Below are positions 11,868-24,878 of a stretch of DNA of 64,000 nucleotides, piece by piece. The position numbers and the translations under genes were made by a program. The notes under the pieces were generated by a model. It saw nothing but the letters and a program-made list of their open reading frames with translations. It searched no databases and was not told the origin of the DNA. Every line of letters begins with the position of its first letter. Position 1 is the stretch's first letter. This stretch comes from Adiantum capillus-veneris (taxonomy: Eukaryota > Streptophyta > Polypodiopsida > Polypodiales > Pteridaceae), in assembly GCA_014529385.2 (NCBI GenBank), contig CM043969.1, forward strand, positions 15,813,446 through 15,877,445, written 5' to 3'.

Positions 11868-13510
11868 CAGACGTGTTTGGATGTGCGGAGCTTCATAGTG
11901 TGGAAGTCTTAAAAAGGAAGACTGTATCCTAGAGCGTTCAATAAAAGATGAATCTTACATTAAGGAACCATTTCTAGAGGATTTGTTTGAACCCTTTGGA
12001 TGGAATCAATTACTTGTGACTCTTGATGTCTACGTAAATGACGCAACCAACAAAATTTTTTGTGATGAAGATAGCTATGATAGCTCCCTTGTTTACGATA
12101 AATGTGTTGAAGGAAGCTAACGAGGTTTATGAATGTGAAAGAAAAAAATGTCAAAACAGATGGCTATGTCATTGAACATGAGGTAGAAGTGAAAAAAAAG
12201 GAAGCACACCAAACACGAGAATATGTCATCATTGACATACCCAAAGAATCAACAAAAGTTGTTTCAAAGAAGCCAACTTGAGAAAAAGCACAAATGAAAT
12301 CAAATGAAGGAGCAAAGTATTCAAGTTCAAAGTCAAATGTTCAACTAACACAAGATCAAGAGAAGAACAAGGATACGAGAGAAGATCGATTGTTTCCTAC
12401 AACGATCAAATTCAGCATATGCAAAGAAATCAGACTCAAAATCACATGCTCAACTGTGATAGATCTAGAAGAAAAAAACAAACTAATGACTTATGGAACA
12501 TGGATCACAACGCGAAAGACACCAATCAAAGAGCTAGAAGAAACAATGTATACAAGTTCAAAAATGCCAGTTTCTAGCTTTGGCATGGCAAAAGCCGTGC
12601 TCAGGTTGAGTATTGGAGAGTACAAGGATACTTTCCACATAATCGAGTCCCATCATATCAAGGAGAGTTTGATCCTAATAGAAAGCTTGAGGAACATATT
12701 CTTTCAACCACAAAGAAAATCTTGAAAAAAACACCATCAAAAGCACCTCAAGTCAATGGAAAAAAGGAGCAATCAAGCATAGAAGAAAAAGGTAAAGCTA
12801 AGATGTATATCAACTTCGCAAGAAAACTTTACCTTCAATGAGCCTCCATCAAACTTCCCGTGTAGCCTCTACATCAAGGGCCAAACCATCAACAATGCAA
12901 TGGAGACCAAAGCACAAAGTCTATCAACCAAAGTTTCCATCATAAAAAGCATCGAGAAGAAGCCAAAGAATGTCAACCAAGTGTTGGTATCCAAAGAGCA
13001 CATCAAACTAAAAGACTGAATTTGGATACATGAAGCTCAAGTTCAACATCAACAACAAAAAGTTCCAAGGAAAAATAACAATCAAAGACACCAATCAAGA
13101 CGCTTATGTTTGGGCCAAAAAGCCTAAAGTAACAACCTAGATCTACTCACCTCAAGAAAGAAGTTCTACAAGGACAAAGCCGAGCAATCAATGGAAGAAC
13201 AACACCTCACGAAAGAGAGGAACAACAACAAAACACAAAAAAAGATCTTTCGAACAAGAAATATGACAAATATGGGTGCCAAAGTCAGACTTCAACAAAG
13301 CTACATTACACAAACAAGTGCAACATTGGATGATTCCAGTCAACCTACTTGAAGCACAAGGATTTTATGAAGGTAACACTCAAATATGGTTATCAAAAAT
13401 GTCTATAGCATATCGACCTGGCACCAATATAATGTCAATACTCAGGGAAGTGACTCGCATGGGGCACAGAGACTCTTTGAGATTTTCAATCTCAAGAAGT
13501 GAACCTTAAC
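11868..13510 (+). pseudogene. Decayed Gypsy polyprotein remnants
   Basis: At 11870-12070 the translation (CGAS.CGSLK, SYIKEPFLEDL, FCDEDSYD) matches the linker between retropepsin and RT of the giant element (40320-40510). At 12294-12723 is a 143-codon ORF without a recognisable domain. At 13270-13400 short IWVPK/IWLSK motifs recall the KQIWIPKK repeats at 56175-56510. RT, RNase H and integrase are missing, so this is an internally deleted copy of the giant-element lineage. Confidence 0.65.
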
Positions 13511-14345
13511 AAGCAAACACATCAACTCAACAAGAAAACCAGTACTCAATACCCAGGGAAGTGACTCGGATGGGACATGGAGACTCTTTTAGATTTTCAA
13601 TCTCAAGAAGTGAACCTTAACAAGCAAACACATCAACTCAACAAGTAAACCAATACTCAATAATCAGGGAAATCTGCATATGTCCTTTCTCACCCCTCTA
13701 GGTCATCACGCCATTTTGGCACTCGAACGGACTCAAAATGCAACCAGACTTTAGGAGGAGGTCTAGGACACTCAGGGACACCATCCTTCCAAGTCTGGTC
13801 ACAATCCAACAAGGTACCAAAATCACAATCTATCATGAAAAAGGTCCTAAAAACTGCAACAGAGCTGTCCAAAAATGTCATCCTATGGCTTAGGAACACT
13901 CTCCTATGGTCAAAATGATTAAAAACAATGATTTAAGCACTCAAATTTGAAGATTATGCTCACTAATACGTAGTCACAAACCTCAACAAAACTGACAATG
14001 CTTACACTTAATGAAAGAGCATGGAAAGAGGAACACAATGGAAGTTTCAAAATTGAAAATAGATTACCCAATTATTAGTTGCGATGATTACAAGTTGGAG
14101 CAGCTTCGTAGCTTGAGCGTACGTACAACAGAGCTCTTTCTTCTTCTCAAATATAAGTGTCCTTTCACATTAAATTTATTGACCTTTATACCTAGGACAT
14201 TCTAAATGGCCAGTGGTTGGCTCACACGGATCTTTACAATTATCATGACATCATTATAATGCAAGAAATCGACTGCTACTCTAAAATCAAGATTTACACA
14301 GAGTATCACTGCGCTAGCTCAAAAAATATGGCTCATTTTCATTTG
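13430..14345 (-). repeat. Inverted LTR copy with a 111-bp tandem duplication
   Basis: It is the reverse complement of about 11060-11860 (for example AATGGCCAGTGGTTGGCTCAC against GTGAGCCAATCACTGGCCATT). At 13443-13664 a unit of about 111 bases (GGGAAGTGACTCG...) occurs twice in tandem, with the start of a third copy. The two LTRs are thus head to head around the remnant at 11868-13420. Confidence 0.75.
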
Positions 14346-14402
14346 AAAACAATACTACGTTGATATGGGAAACATAAGCCTCAAGACTATATCTAAAGAT
14401 AA

Positions 14403-15183
14403 ATGTTGACCCTTAAGAAAGAAGGAATATTTTAAGAAAGGAAGAGTTTTTTTAAGAAAAGAAGGAGTATTTTTAGAGAAGAAAGAGAAGTAAGTCATGT
14501 TTAGAGCTTCTTTTCTTGGAAGCCAAGATTCTCCTAAAATTAGAGACTCAAAAGTGTGCATTTGGATGCGGACCCCTGAATGCACACAAACTTATCTCTA
14601 TGATTTTTGCTATTCTTAGCTTGTAATTTTGGCTCTTGAGATCCTATATAAGGGCCACTCTTCACTCATTTTCAAGACACATACAGAAGCTCTCATAAGA
14701 AAAAGCTCTCTTGCCTTGATGTCAAAAATAACCTCTCTTTCTCAACCTCTCACCCTCAACCCATCTCCATCTCTATCACCATCGTGTTGTCCCTTGGATT
14801 GTTAAGTTATCTTTTTCTCTTCTCTCTCTTGTCATCTTCTTGGCAGCAAGCAAGACATAACTCTACTTTTCACACCAAAGTTTTTCCCTCTTCTCTATGC
14901 AAAAACGATGGTCCCGAAACAAGTGACTCGAAGCTCCAAGGATGCTCATGTCGTTCCACCTCCAAGGAAGGTACAAAGAAAGGTATTATCTACTCCAATC
15001 ATAACTCAAGTGGAGGTATCAACTCTGAAAGAAGTTGAATCCACCCAACCTCAAACACGGGAGGTAATCGAACATGTAGCTAATCCGGTAAGACAAATTT
15101 ATAATTTGGATCATTATGCATGTCTGCCTAGTAATTCAAGTCTAAGAATTCCCTTAAACTGTCCAAGAAACGTGATTCTATAA
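14403..15183 (+). other. Possible LTR/leader with TATA box and short gag-like ORF
   Basis: TGTTGACCC at 14407 could be an LTR start, and CCTATATAAGGG at 14642-14653 is a strong TATA box. Pyrimidine-rich leader follows, then an ORF at 14908-15183 (MVPKQVTRSSKDAHV...). No domain is recognised and no second LTR was found, so the reading as a retroelement 5' end is tentative. Confidence 0.3.
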
Positions 15184-15984
15184 CAAGAAGAAAACATATG
15201 TTTTTGTAGAATAGTGAAAGAATTGTTTGATAAATTTTCACTATCTGAGAAATTGTTATTGCTGAATAAATTATTGAGGTTATCAAGTCTCTTTTTATTC
15301 CTCGCGGTTAGCAAGATGCCTCGCAGTTAGCGAGATGGGAAGGTTGCACAATTTGCGATTAACAACTAAATAAATCCTTTGCAGAGGTTCTGTTGGTTAG
15401 ACAAAGAAAGTCCACGGGTAGTGGTAAACTCATAAAAATTTGAAAATTTTATTTTTGTTGAAATATAGGTCTATTTTCATTAGATCTTGTTTGAATTTTT
15501 TTGGTATTGCTTGAAGGATTGTATGAATGAACGTGTGTTCAAAACTAATAAAATAACCCTATTTGTATAAGATGAACAATGTGGTAGTAATTAAAAAACA
15601 AGAGGAGTGGGTGAGTGTGGTGTGGAAAGTGGGAGACTAGTCTCTGAATGGATCTATGTCTACGAACGGGTGGACGCTGTCATGCCGCTTTGTGAGCACG
15701 GGGTGAAAGACGAGGATCTACCTACATTTTCAAGGTTTTGCCATACTGACTATTTATGCCAGATTCTGCCACGATATCAGGAGATGATGGGAATGTATGC
15801 ATTATGTGGCTTTTTATAGACCGAAAGTGCTTCAAAGTGGACTAATTGGGCTGATAGGTGAAGAATGAATGGAGGGATGGTTTTCTACTTAAAAAGGTAG
15901 GGCTTGAAGTGTTGAGTTAGTAGGTCCAGGCGGCTCATCAAACAGAGCTACAGAGCCCAAGACATTTGAGTTTGAAGGTTCATT
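15184..15984. other. No recognisable gene
   Basis: Only short ORFs without recognisable motifs, in AT-rich sequence. It precedes the left arm of the inverted repeat. Confidence 0.5.
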
Positions 15985-18350
15985 GCGTTGCAAATCCCCG
16001 CTAGGCAGGTCAGTCGGGGACAGGTGGCCCAAGGGGTTGTCAGTGTATAGACGTGTAGTGCTCAAGTTATGGAACATGCTCATCTTTTTAGATTGAAAAT
16101 CAGAGCTATAGCTTGCAGGTTATGGTCATTTGAAGTTTTGTCGGGGGTCGGGTTGGTGCCCACTTGACCTCATGGGGAGGCGTGACATCTAGAATTTTTA
16201 TTTTTGGTCCTTGACAGAGTTTGAGAAGGTGCTATGTAGTGTATGGAGCTAACAAGAATTGAATGCTTGTCAAATGGAGCCCAGAGCGGAAAGTTGTATC
16301 ATTTGGAAGTCGGGGTGCAGTTGCTCGGAATTGGCTACAAATGATTTTTTGCATCCTTGGTTCAAGGTCTTCCCAGATTCCAAAATGAGGCGATTTTTAT
16401 GTGGCTTGAATCTAGAGATAGGGGGTTTTAGTCGGCCTTGACGAACCGGTAATTGGATTGTTAGGTGACAGTTGGCAGGCAGGGTAAGCAGGGAAAAAAG
16501 AAATTGTTAGAGTGCATGGTTCTCCAGGGCACCGGGCCTCTGGCTGTAGACACGAGCTTAGCAGGCGCTCAAACTAGGATCATAGAGTGCAGATAGACTT
16601 AATTAATAGTTCAAGAGATTTTGAGAGAGAAGACTGAAAATAAGAAAAATATTAATTGATACGATGAAGAAACAAAGCTTCAAGACTCAAGAGATGCTGA
16701 CAATTGATGGCAGATACATCGTAAGATTTTTGACTGCTCTTTTACAATCATGTTGCATACACCTATGCCTTTCAAATTGCAACCCTCACCTCAAAATTCT
16801 TCCCCAAGCTGTCCCACCATCTAGTTTCCTTGTGCTATGGACGCTCTTGACGCTCCTCTCTTGTCCTCTCCAACTGCCCTCAAGCAGAAGAACTCTCCAC
16901 CGCTCCTGTTGGTTCCCCCAAAATCCCTCCCAATAATCCTTGAAAATTGACCGCAAAAGAAGAGAAACCCCCCAAAAGAACCAACCCTTGTCAAGTGGAA
17001 AATACCCCTTTTATAGAGGTCTAAGTCCCAAAAAAAAGAAAAAAATGGAGCTTCCTCACCTCGTGCAATCAAGTTTGAGCTCATATTAGTATTTTGTGCA
17101 CTGCTTACACTTGGCATATTCCCTTTTTGGCATGATTGCATGGTGGACACTTCTCTGTTTGTTATTGTCCGTCGAGTTTGGCCGCCCACTTTCTCTTTGC
17201 ACTTGCCCTTTGGGAACCTCCTTTGAGTACCCATGTGACCCCCTTTGGCCCACAAGCTTCATAGCCTTGAAAGTGCCCTCAAACTGTCTCTTTCTCTCTC
17301 TCCGCGCCGTTGGATACCATGGGATATATCCCTTTGGCACCTCTCTCTGCCTCTCATTTGACCGCCCTTGGACCCTCCCTTTCACCCTCGGTCTACTGCC
17401 GCAGGACCTCCCCCATGCACTAGTGATATTGCTAGTGGGAGCCCTTCTCCTCAAAAATTTGGCCCATGAGGGCGCGTAACTGGCCCCTGGCGGGCTCCCA
17501 TGCCACATCACCATTTTTCGTCTCAGCCGCCCAATGGGTGCCAGCAATTGTCGCCGCCGCCTTGACCAACTAGTGCGCCACCTGCCCATCCCAAAATTGC
17601 CGAGGTCCGCCACTGCATACGCCTGCACAGCGCCCGCAGGGTAGTAGCCATGGCCACCACGAGAGCAAGCTCTCTCTCTCACTTGCACACCCACTTAAGC
17701 TCACACTCTTTCCTTTATACCCTGCTTTGTCACCTATGGGATTACTTCTTGCCATGTGGTAGCTCTACAAAGCATGGCCTCCAAGCCTTCAAAAACTTTA
17801 AGCTTTTTTTTTTCCAAAAAAAAAAAAACCCCAAGCTTTGCAACTTTTCTCTTTGATTACCCTACCCTGCCTACCAACTATCACTTGAAAATCCGATTGC
17901 CGGGTTGCCAAGGTTGACTAAATCCCCCTATCTCCGGCTTCAAGCCTCATAACTCCCGCCTCATATGGAATCTGGGAATACCTTGAATCGAGGCCGCAAA
18001 AAGTGAGAAAATCATATGTAGCCAATTCTGAGCAACTACACCCGGACTTCCAACTGCTACAACTTTTCGCTCCTGGCTCCGTTTTACAAGCAGTCAATTC
18101 TTCCTAGCTCCATACACTATGTAGAACCTTCTCAAACTCTCAAGCCCCAAAAAATGCCAGATGGTACACCTCCCTATGCAGTCAAGTGGTCACCAACCCG
18201 GCCCTCGACAAAACTTCAAATGACCATAACCTGCAATCCATAGCTTTGATTTGCAATCTGAAAAGACGAGCATGCTCCATTAATTGAGCACTACGTGTCT
18301 ATGCATTGACAACCCCTTGGGCCACGTGTTGGCTGCTCTGCCCGGCTTGG
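15985..18350. repeat. Long inverted repeat (about 500-bp arms, 1.35-kb centre)
   Basis: The left arm (about 15985-16500) is the imperfect reverse complement of the right arm (about 17860-18350). GTGGCCCAAGGGGTTGTCA near 16025 pairs with TGACAACCCCTTGGGCCAC near 18310. The arms also share matched blocks such as CATTTGAAGTTTTGTC. The centre (16500-17860) has only shadow ORFs plus a T-run/A-run hairpin at about 17800-17830. It could be a foldback or Mutator-like element without transposase, or two opposed LTRs. No target duplication could be defined. Confidence 0.65.
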
Positions 18351-18606
18351 CACCTCATTCTAGAAAAAATTGGCTTTAAGGCTGCCTTATTTTCATGAAA
18401 CCATGAACATAGGATATCAATGAGGTCCTGTCACATAGAGAACATTTTTATATATCATTTATCCCAAAAAAGTGTTTGAAAAAATCATTTTTCAAAATAG
18501 TAAAAATCCACAAAATTGGCTTTTAAATTTGACAACATACGTGGTTTTGAAGCCAAAAACAAATTGACATCCTTTCTCCTAAAAATAGTATATACATAAG
18601 TTCTTA

Positions 18607-19243
18607 TTGAATTCATGTGGGGAGCAAGGACATGGCTATCGTTCTTGCCCCAGAAGAAATGCCTACAATGAGATTCCTACAACTTCCACGATCAAAGCTC
18701 CAAAAGAGGATGCTCATTGCAAAGGATCATCCCTTTTATATGCTTGGAGGAAGGTGAGGGAGCATGATGCCTTCATCCTATTTGATCCTAGCTCTACTCA
18801 CAACTTCATATCAATGGGGTTGGCCACAAAGCTAGGCATACAAGAATTCAATATGGGAGATACTGTAGCTTCCGATGGGACTTTCAAAGGATAGCAGTCC
18901 TCCATTACTCCCTTGATTTATGGCTACCAACATGAAGTTCCCTAAAAGGAGAATCTACTTCACCTACAAGGAAAAGATCATGTATATAGAAGTGAATGAG
19001 TCCGATCATACTATACTACTTGTAAATTCACCTGCTTTTGATAAGGCGATGAAAAGCTCGGTTTCCTCGTCCATGATTTTTGTCAGAGAGTCTCTAAATG
19101 ATGCTAAAGTTTTAATGAAACAAAGCGGTAGGAATCAAGAAGAATTAGACTTGTCTAATTTTCTAAATAGATTACAAGATGTATTTATCGATGACATCCT
19201 ATGGAGCTACCTCCAAAGCGAGGGGATAATGACCATAAGATAG
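18607..19243 (+). pseudogene. Gypsy gag end and retropepsin remnant
   Basis: The first ORF (18607-18894) opens in a zinc knuckle (CGEQGHGYRSC). It continues into a retropepsin whose active site is altered (FDPSSTHNF where the family has DSGATHNF). The second ORF (18920-19243) holds the protease-RT linker. The gag start is missing. It is the 5' end of the broken chromovirus-like element running to 22663. Confidence 0.75.
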
Positions 19244-19319
19244 AGCTTCTACCTAGGAGCTCACTGGCTCATAAACCTCCTTATAGAGTTTCTCAAGCTC
19301 AACAACGGGAGATTATGAC

Positions 19320-20930
19320 GTAGGTGCATGAGTTGGTAGACAAGATGACGGGTGGTGAGGCCTACATCCTCTCCTTTTTGTTCACCAGTCTTTTTTGTGC
19401 AAAATAAAGATGGCACATACCACATGTGTGAAAACTATCAAACACTAAATTTTATCACTATCAAAAACAAATTTCCCATACCGGGGGTAGAAGATCTATT
19501 TGATAATCTCCCAAGTTTTCACCTACTTTAGTAGGATTGACCTTAAAAGTGGCTATCATCAAATAAGGATAGTCAATAAAGATATCCTAAAAACCGCATT
19601 CCACACAATGTTTGGTCTTTATGAATATCTTGTCATGCCTTTTGGTTTGACAAATGCTCCAGCCACATTCAACCGCCTGTTGGAGAAAATATTTAGGTGC
19701 TACTGCAAGTTTGTTGAAGTGCTCTTTGACAACATTATCATCTACTCCAAACATTTGGAGGAGCGTAAGCAACATCTCCAAGTATTTTTTCAAGCTATGA
19801 GGGAGAATAAACCTTTCAGTAACCAAAAGAAGAGTGAATTTTTCCTTCAAGAGATTCAGACTTAGGTCATATTATCTCTCAAGATGGTATCCGTATGGAT
19901 CCAACCAAGATTGAGGTAATAAAATGATGTCCTAATCCAAGGAATCTACATGAGCTACAAAGCTTTATTAGTATATGTGTATGCTATAGAATCTTCATAG
20001 CTAAATTCTCCCAAATAGCAAGAACATTACGTGACTTGACAAAGAAAAATGTTAAGTACATATGGACTTCTAAGGAGAAAAATTCTCTCAACAAGCTTAA
20101 AGAAAATCTTCCCTCTCAACCCATGCTTACACTACAAGATCTTTTGAAACTTTCTGAGGTAAAATGTGATGCTTGTGGAGATTTCCTTGGAGCAGTTTTT
20201 CTTCAAGAAGGGCATGCCATATCATATGAGATTTGAAGACTCAATTCCAATAGAGAGATGGTATCCGTATGGATCCAACCAAGATTGAGGTAATAAAATG
20301 ATGTCCTAATCCAAGGAATCTACATGAGCTACAAAGATTTATTGGTATATGTGTATGCTATAGAATCTTCATAGCTAAATTCTCCCAAATAGCAAGAACA
20401 TTACGTGACTTGACAAAGAGAAATGTTAAGTACATATGGACTTCTAAGGAGAAAAATTCTCTCAAAAAGCTTAAAGAAAATCTTCCCTCTCAACCCATGC
20501 TTACACTACAAGATCTTTTGAAACTTTCTGAGGTAAAATGTGATGTTTGTGGAGATTGCCTTGGAGCAGTTTTTCTTCAAGAAGGGCATGCCATATCATA
20601 TGAGATTTGAAGACTCAATTCCAATAGAGAGTATTAGTAATCTACAAGAAGGAGCTACTAGATGTCCTACATGACCTCAACACATGGAAGCACTCTCTAT
20701 TGGGGACTCCATTCATCCTACACATAGATGACCAAAGTCTTAAGTACTTCATGATGCAAACCAAGCTCTCCGACAAACAAATGAGGTGGGAAATTTTTCT
20801 TTTGCAAATAAAATTTTTATATTTCTCACATTGTTGGCAAGAACAATCAAGTAGCTGGTGCACTATCATGAGGCCAAGAGCAAATGTGGTGTCCATAGCA
20901 ACTCACCAATGATCTATCTACTTACCCCAA
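19320..20930 (+). pseudogene. Gypsy reverse transcriptase/RNase H, broken, with tandem duplication
   Basis: RT motifs are clear: FSRIDLKSGYHQIR, MPFGLTNAPATFNRLL, then VEVLFDNIIIYS where the catalytic pair DD has become DN. A 374-base unit (19883-20256) is repeated at 20257-20630, duplicating the RT-RNase H connection (KNVKYIWTSKEKNSL). RNase H residues (LHIDDQSLKYF) follow at 20700-20900. Frameshifts and stops make it inactive. Confidence 0.8.
19883..20630 (+). repeat. 374-bp direct tandem duplication inside the RT region
   Basis: GATGGTATCCGTATGGATCC starts both units (19883 and 20257), and each ends CAATTCCAATAGAGA. The copies differ at only a few positions, so the duplication is recent relative to the decay of the element. 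Confidence 0.9.
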
Positions 20931-20934
20931 TTTT

Positions 20935-22330
20935 AAAGATGTAATTTCAGCCCTTTCCTTAGGGAAGAAAGAAGAACCATTCACCTTGAATGATGGTTAT
21001 CTTCTCCATGGTAGTAGGCTATGTGTTACTCACTCTCTTTGTGATAAAGTGATATATGAATCCCATGCTCCTCCCTATGTGGAGCATGGAGGGATTCGAT
21101 CTACCCTTTGCGGATTAGAGGCATATTTCTATTAGCCTACCATGAAGACAGGCATAAAATTCTATGTGTCAAAATGTATGGTATGCCAAAAGACAGTATG
21201 ATAGGGGAAGAAACTTGGATTGCTCCAGACTTTGCCAATTCCTAATTCACCATGGGAGAGCATATCCTTGGATTTTATCTTTGGATTGCCCAAGTCCATC
21301 CATGGGAATATGGACAGTAGTTGAAAGGTTTAGTAAACAAGCACATTTGATACTTGTCAAAAAGACTAGGCAACCCTCTTCATATCCCAAATTTTTAAAC
21401 ACCATGGCTTGCCAACATCAATAGAGTCACATAGAGATCCTCAAGTAACCAGTACTTTTTGGAAGGGTCTCTTTGAGAATCTAGGTACTAGGCTCAATTT
21501 CTGTTTGTCCTATCACCAACAAATGGATGGCCAATGTGAAATAGCCAAACTTACAATTATAGATCTACTTAAGACCTATGTTACTGAAGCAGATCAACAT
21601 TCCCAATGGAAAAAGTACCTACCTCTTGTAGAGTATGTGTACAATAACGCTATCAATACTGCTACGGGGAAGGCACCCCTTAAAATCATTGAGGGAAGAC
21701 CTAAAAGTCCCTTACTACTTAACGTACATAGGAAGATCTTCATTGTCTATGATATAGCCGAGACCTACAAGAATATTTCCAATAGATTAAGAAGGCTATA
21801 TCCATCTCGCAACAAAGGAAAAAATGCTACTGCCAACAAGTACCTAAGGGCCTTAGCTTTCAAGGAAAGTGATTGGGTCCTACTCAAATTTCCCAAGGCC
21901 CGCTTGAGGAAAATCACGGGAAAAATCCTACAGGCGATCGACCAAAAGTATTAGACTCAACTAGCAAAAAGATACTATGATCCTTTTCAAATCCTAAAAC
22001 CAATCAAATCAAGTTTCCCAACCATTGGCTCATTCACAATGCTTTTCATGTGAACCTAATTAGGCCTTACAAAGGAGAGCCACCACAAGAACCAATCATT
22101 GAGGACTCTTCCAAAATCAAACATCAAGAAGAGGTGCTACAGCCCAAATTGATTCTTTGACATAAAGACAAGGTACTAAGACATGGTAATATTATCTGAC
22201 AGTATCTTATTAAGTTCAAACATTATCCTTTTGAAGATGCTAGATGGATGCAAGGAACACAGCTTAAGGATAGTATGAACCTTGTCAATGCTTACAATAC
22301 TACATTAGAGTAAGCATGTGTAATTATTTT
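20935..22330 (+). pseudogene. Gypsy integrase and chromodomain-like tail, broken
   Basis: Integrase pieces appear in order: zinc-binding remnant, [18 protein letters not shown], then at 21409-21954 the end of the core and the C-terminal domain. The downstream translation (VLRHGNIIWQYLIKFKHYP, FEDARWMQGTQL) resembles a chromodomain, as in chromovirus-type elements, which suggests insertion into marked chromatin. A stop at 21424 and several frameshifts inactivate it. Confidence 0.75.
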
Positions 22331-22663
22331 TAAATGAAAAATGTTTTTGTCTTATAAGACTAGTTCTCTTTTGTGCACAAATTTAAATAGTATGCACGCT
22401 TAGAATCATGTTTGTGATGACGACGTCTCTCAAACACCAAGTACAATGTGTCACTCTACTTTGGAAATATGATATGGACTCAAGAGAAGATATGCTTGTG
22501 GCAGCTAAGTTTCCAAGCACCAAATGGATTATTCATCCATTCTGGAATGATCTCGTAGGGTAAAAAGGTATCCTCTACCCGCTAAGAAACATAGACTAAT
22601 GACTAAGGCTTTATCTCCTTTATCTCATAGTCGAGGATGACTATGATTTCAAGAGAGAGGTAA
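22331..22663 (+). other. 3' untranslated region of the chromovirus-like element
   Basis: Non-coding, ending in the purine-rich stretch CAAGAGAGAGGTAA directly before the LTR start. Confidence 0.5.
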
Positions 22664-23347
22664 TGTCATAAAATCTAATATCTAATCAAACCAAATGATT
22701 TTATCATATTGAACTAATCATTTAATGTGGGAGAATAAATGGGAACAAGAGTTAGAATATAGACATATGCTTATGGATGTATCTCAGCATAGGACCAAAG
22801 GCAATGGGTCAAAATGGGAGATGGTCTATCAAAGAGCAATGCCAACTAATGGAGCTTGAAAGACCTTAGGGTTAGCTTCAATAAATACCTCCAAAGTTTA
22901 GTGTTAAAATTCCTTAGACCTAGGGCCTAGGTTAAGCTAGGCCCATGCTTTAGGTGTTTAATAGTTAAAGTGCTAGGCATGCTTGATGGCTAAGGTACCT
23001 GGTGTCCAGGTCCAAGTCAAAGATAAGCCCTACAAAGAGGGGGGCGAGCCTACAAGCTAGAGGCATGAGAGAGAGAACCCATGCTCATATTAATCCTGTA
23101 CTTGCTAACTAAGGTGCTTGAGAAGCTTCCCATACATGGAGGGTAAGGTGCTTGAGGGGCTTGAGTCAAAGAGGTGCCCTACAAAGGAGGGGTGAGCCCC
23201 AAATCTAGGGCAATGTTTGACTTAACCTCTCACTCACCCAAAAGGCACCCCTTCCTCAAGAGGCACATGGACACATTTCATGTTCTCCCCATGCTTATTA
23301 TCTTCATTGCACCATCAAGGTTTCAAGGAACACATAGCTTGTATTGT
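22664..23347 (+). repeat. LTR of the chromovirus-like element (end uncertain)
   Basis: It begins TGTCATAAAATCTAATATC. Reverse-complement relatives lie at about 9201-10101 and 29803-29907. The 3' boundary cannot be fixed because a tandem duplication and then the element III LTR follow. Confidence 0.65.
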
Positions 23348-23947
23348 ACCAAGTCTCAGTTTATGGAAGAAGCTATAGTACAAAAGGCTTTTGGAGGGGG
23401 ATCAGCTCCACATAAATCCGGTCCTCAACTATTTTCAAGTTCTCTAATTCTCTTTCTTGCAAATTATTTTTCATGCCAATCTAATTCAATATAACGGTCA
23501 TGTTGCTACCTTTAATCAAGTTCTCTCTCTATTTTCTCAAAGTATTCTCATAAAATTGCTCACTATAGTTCTCTAAATTCCACTATTCTCAATGTTCATA
23601 GTCCAATTTCGCTACATATCATGACCCTAACTTTTGTTGGCAGATGGACCAAGTCTCAGTTTATGGAAGAAGCTATATTACAAAAGGCTTTTGGAGGGGG
23701 ATCAGCTCCACATAAATCCGGTCCTCAAGTGTTTTCAAGTTCTCTAATTCTCTTTCTTGCAAATTATTGTTCATGCCAAGCTAATTCAATATAATGGTCA
23801 TGTTGCTACCTTTAATCAAGTTCTCTCTCTATTTTCTCAAAGTATTCTCATAAAATTGCTCACTATAGTTCTCTAAATTCCACTATTCTCAATGTTCATA
23901 GTCCAATTTCATTACATATCATGACCCTAACTTTTGTTGGCAGATGG
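23348..23947 (+). repeat. 300-bp tandem duplication
   Basis: Two adjacent units of exactly 300 bases both begin ACCAAGTCTCAGTTTATGG and end TTGTTGGCAGATGG, with a handful of differences. The second unit runs into the start of the element III LTR at 23935, and the first 13 bases of that LTR are included in the repeat. Confidence 0.9.
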
Positions 23948-24858
23948 ACCAGATGGACATCCTCCTAGTTGGCCATTTCATCATGAAGCCGCTAATTTTT
24001 TATGTCCCACTATTATTTTTTTAGGAAAATCTTTGTAATTATGAGGATCTCTTATTTTTTAGCAAATGATCTCTGAGCCAGCTGGTGCAGAATCTGAGTT
24101 GTAAAGTCTGAATTTGAGTCAAAGCCATGTAGACCAGCCGTTAGTCAAGAGAAACCCTAGGTATAAAGCTTAATTTTTGTAAGTCTCAAAAGAGATCATT
24201 ATCATTATCAAGGTTTTGGAGTTTGAAGCATACGACTCAGAGTGACTACTCTCTCGTGCATTGTAATCCATTTCTCTTGAGCTTTGGTAATCCAAATTCA
24301 ATTCCAAATATTGCAATGTGTTACTTGTCTACAATTATTTAATTTAAGTGTAACCATTGTCAATTTTGTTGTGGCGTTTGCTAGCTAAATCAACTGTTTT
24401 GAGTGCTTTAATGGTTGTTTTTTTATGTTTCGACCATAGGAGAGTGTTTTAAGATCATATCCCGACCTTTCTATACTATTTTGCTGTAGTTTTTAGGACC
24501 TTGACTATGATGGATTGTGATTTTGGTACCTTGTCAAATTCCTATCAGGCTTGGTAGGATAGTGCCCCTAGGTTTCTTAGACCTCCTCCTAAAGTTTTGT
24601 TGCATTTGGACTTTGTTTCAAGTGAGTGTCAAAATGGCGTGACAACCAAGAGTAGTGAGATAGGACATAGGCATATTTTTGGAGTAGAGCATGATATATT
24701 TGCAAGTGCTAGAGATGTCTTCGTTTCATAGGTTTACTGCTTGAGGTTGAATCCCGTAAAGAGCCTCCATGCCCATCCCATTCGCTTCCTTGAGTATTGA
24801 CCATATGTTAGTGCAAGATAGCTATACTAAAGATGTCCTTCACGGCAACCCACTAACA
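23935..24858 (+). repeat. 5' LTR of element III (about 924 bp)
   Basis: It runs from TGTTGGCAGATGG to CACTAACA and is followed at once by a primer-site remnant. The length is close to the 911-955 bp of the other LTRs of this group. It shares its internal part with the LTR at 10989. Confidence 0.75.
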
Positions 24859-24860
24859 TT

Positions 24861-24878
24861 GGCATCATTGCTGGGGAT
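24861..24878 (+). promoter_or_regulatory. Decayed primer-binding site (tRNA-Asp type)
   Basis: GGCATCATTGCTGGGGAT is the expected GGCGCCGTTGCCGGGGA-type site with C-to-T or G-to-A changes at the CpG positions. It lies next to the LTR end. Confidence 0.65.

Noticed and set aside
16821-17755. Overlapping ORFs of up to 202 codons on the minus strand
   Set aside because: They overlap in several frames in a GC-richer segment, with Arg/Gly-rich composition and no domain or splice support. Probably chance frames.
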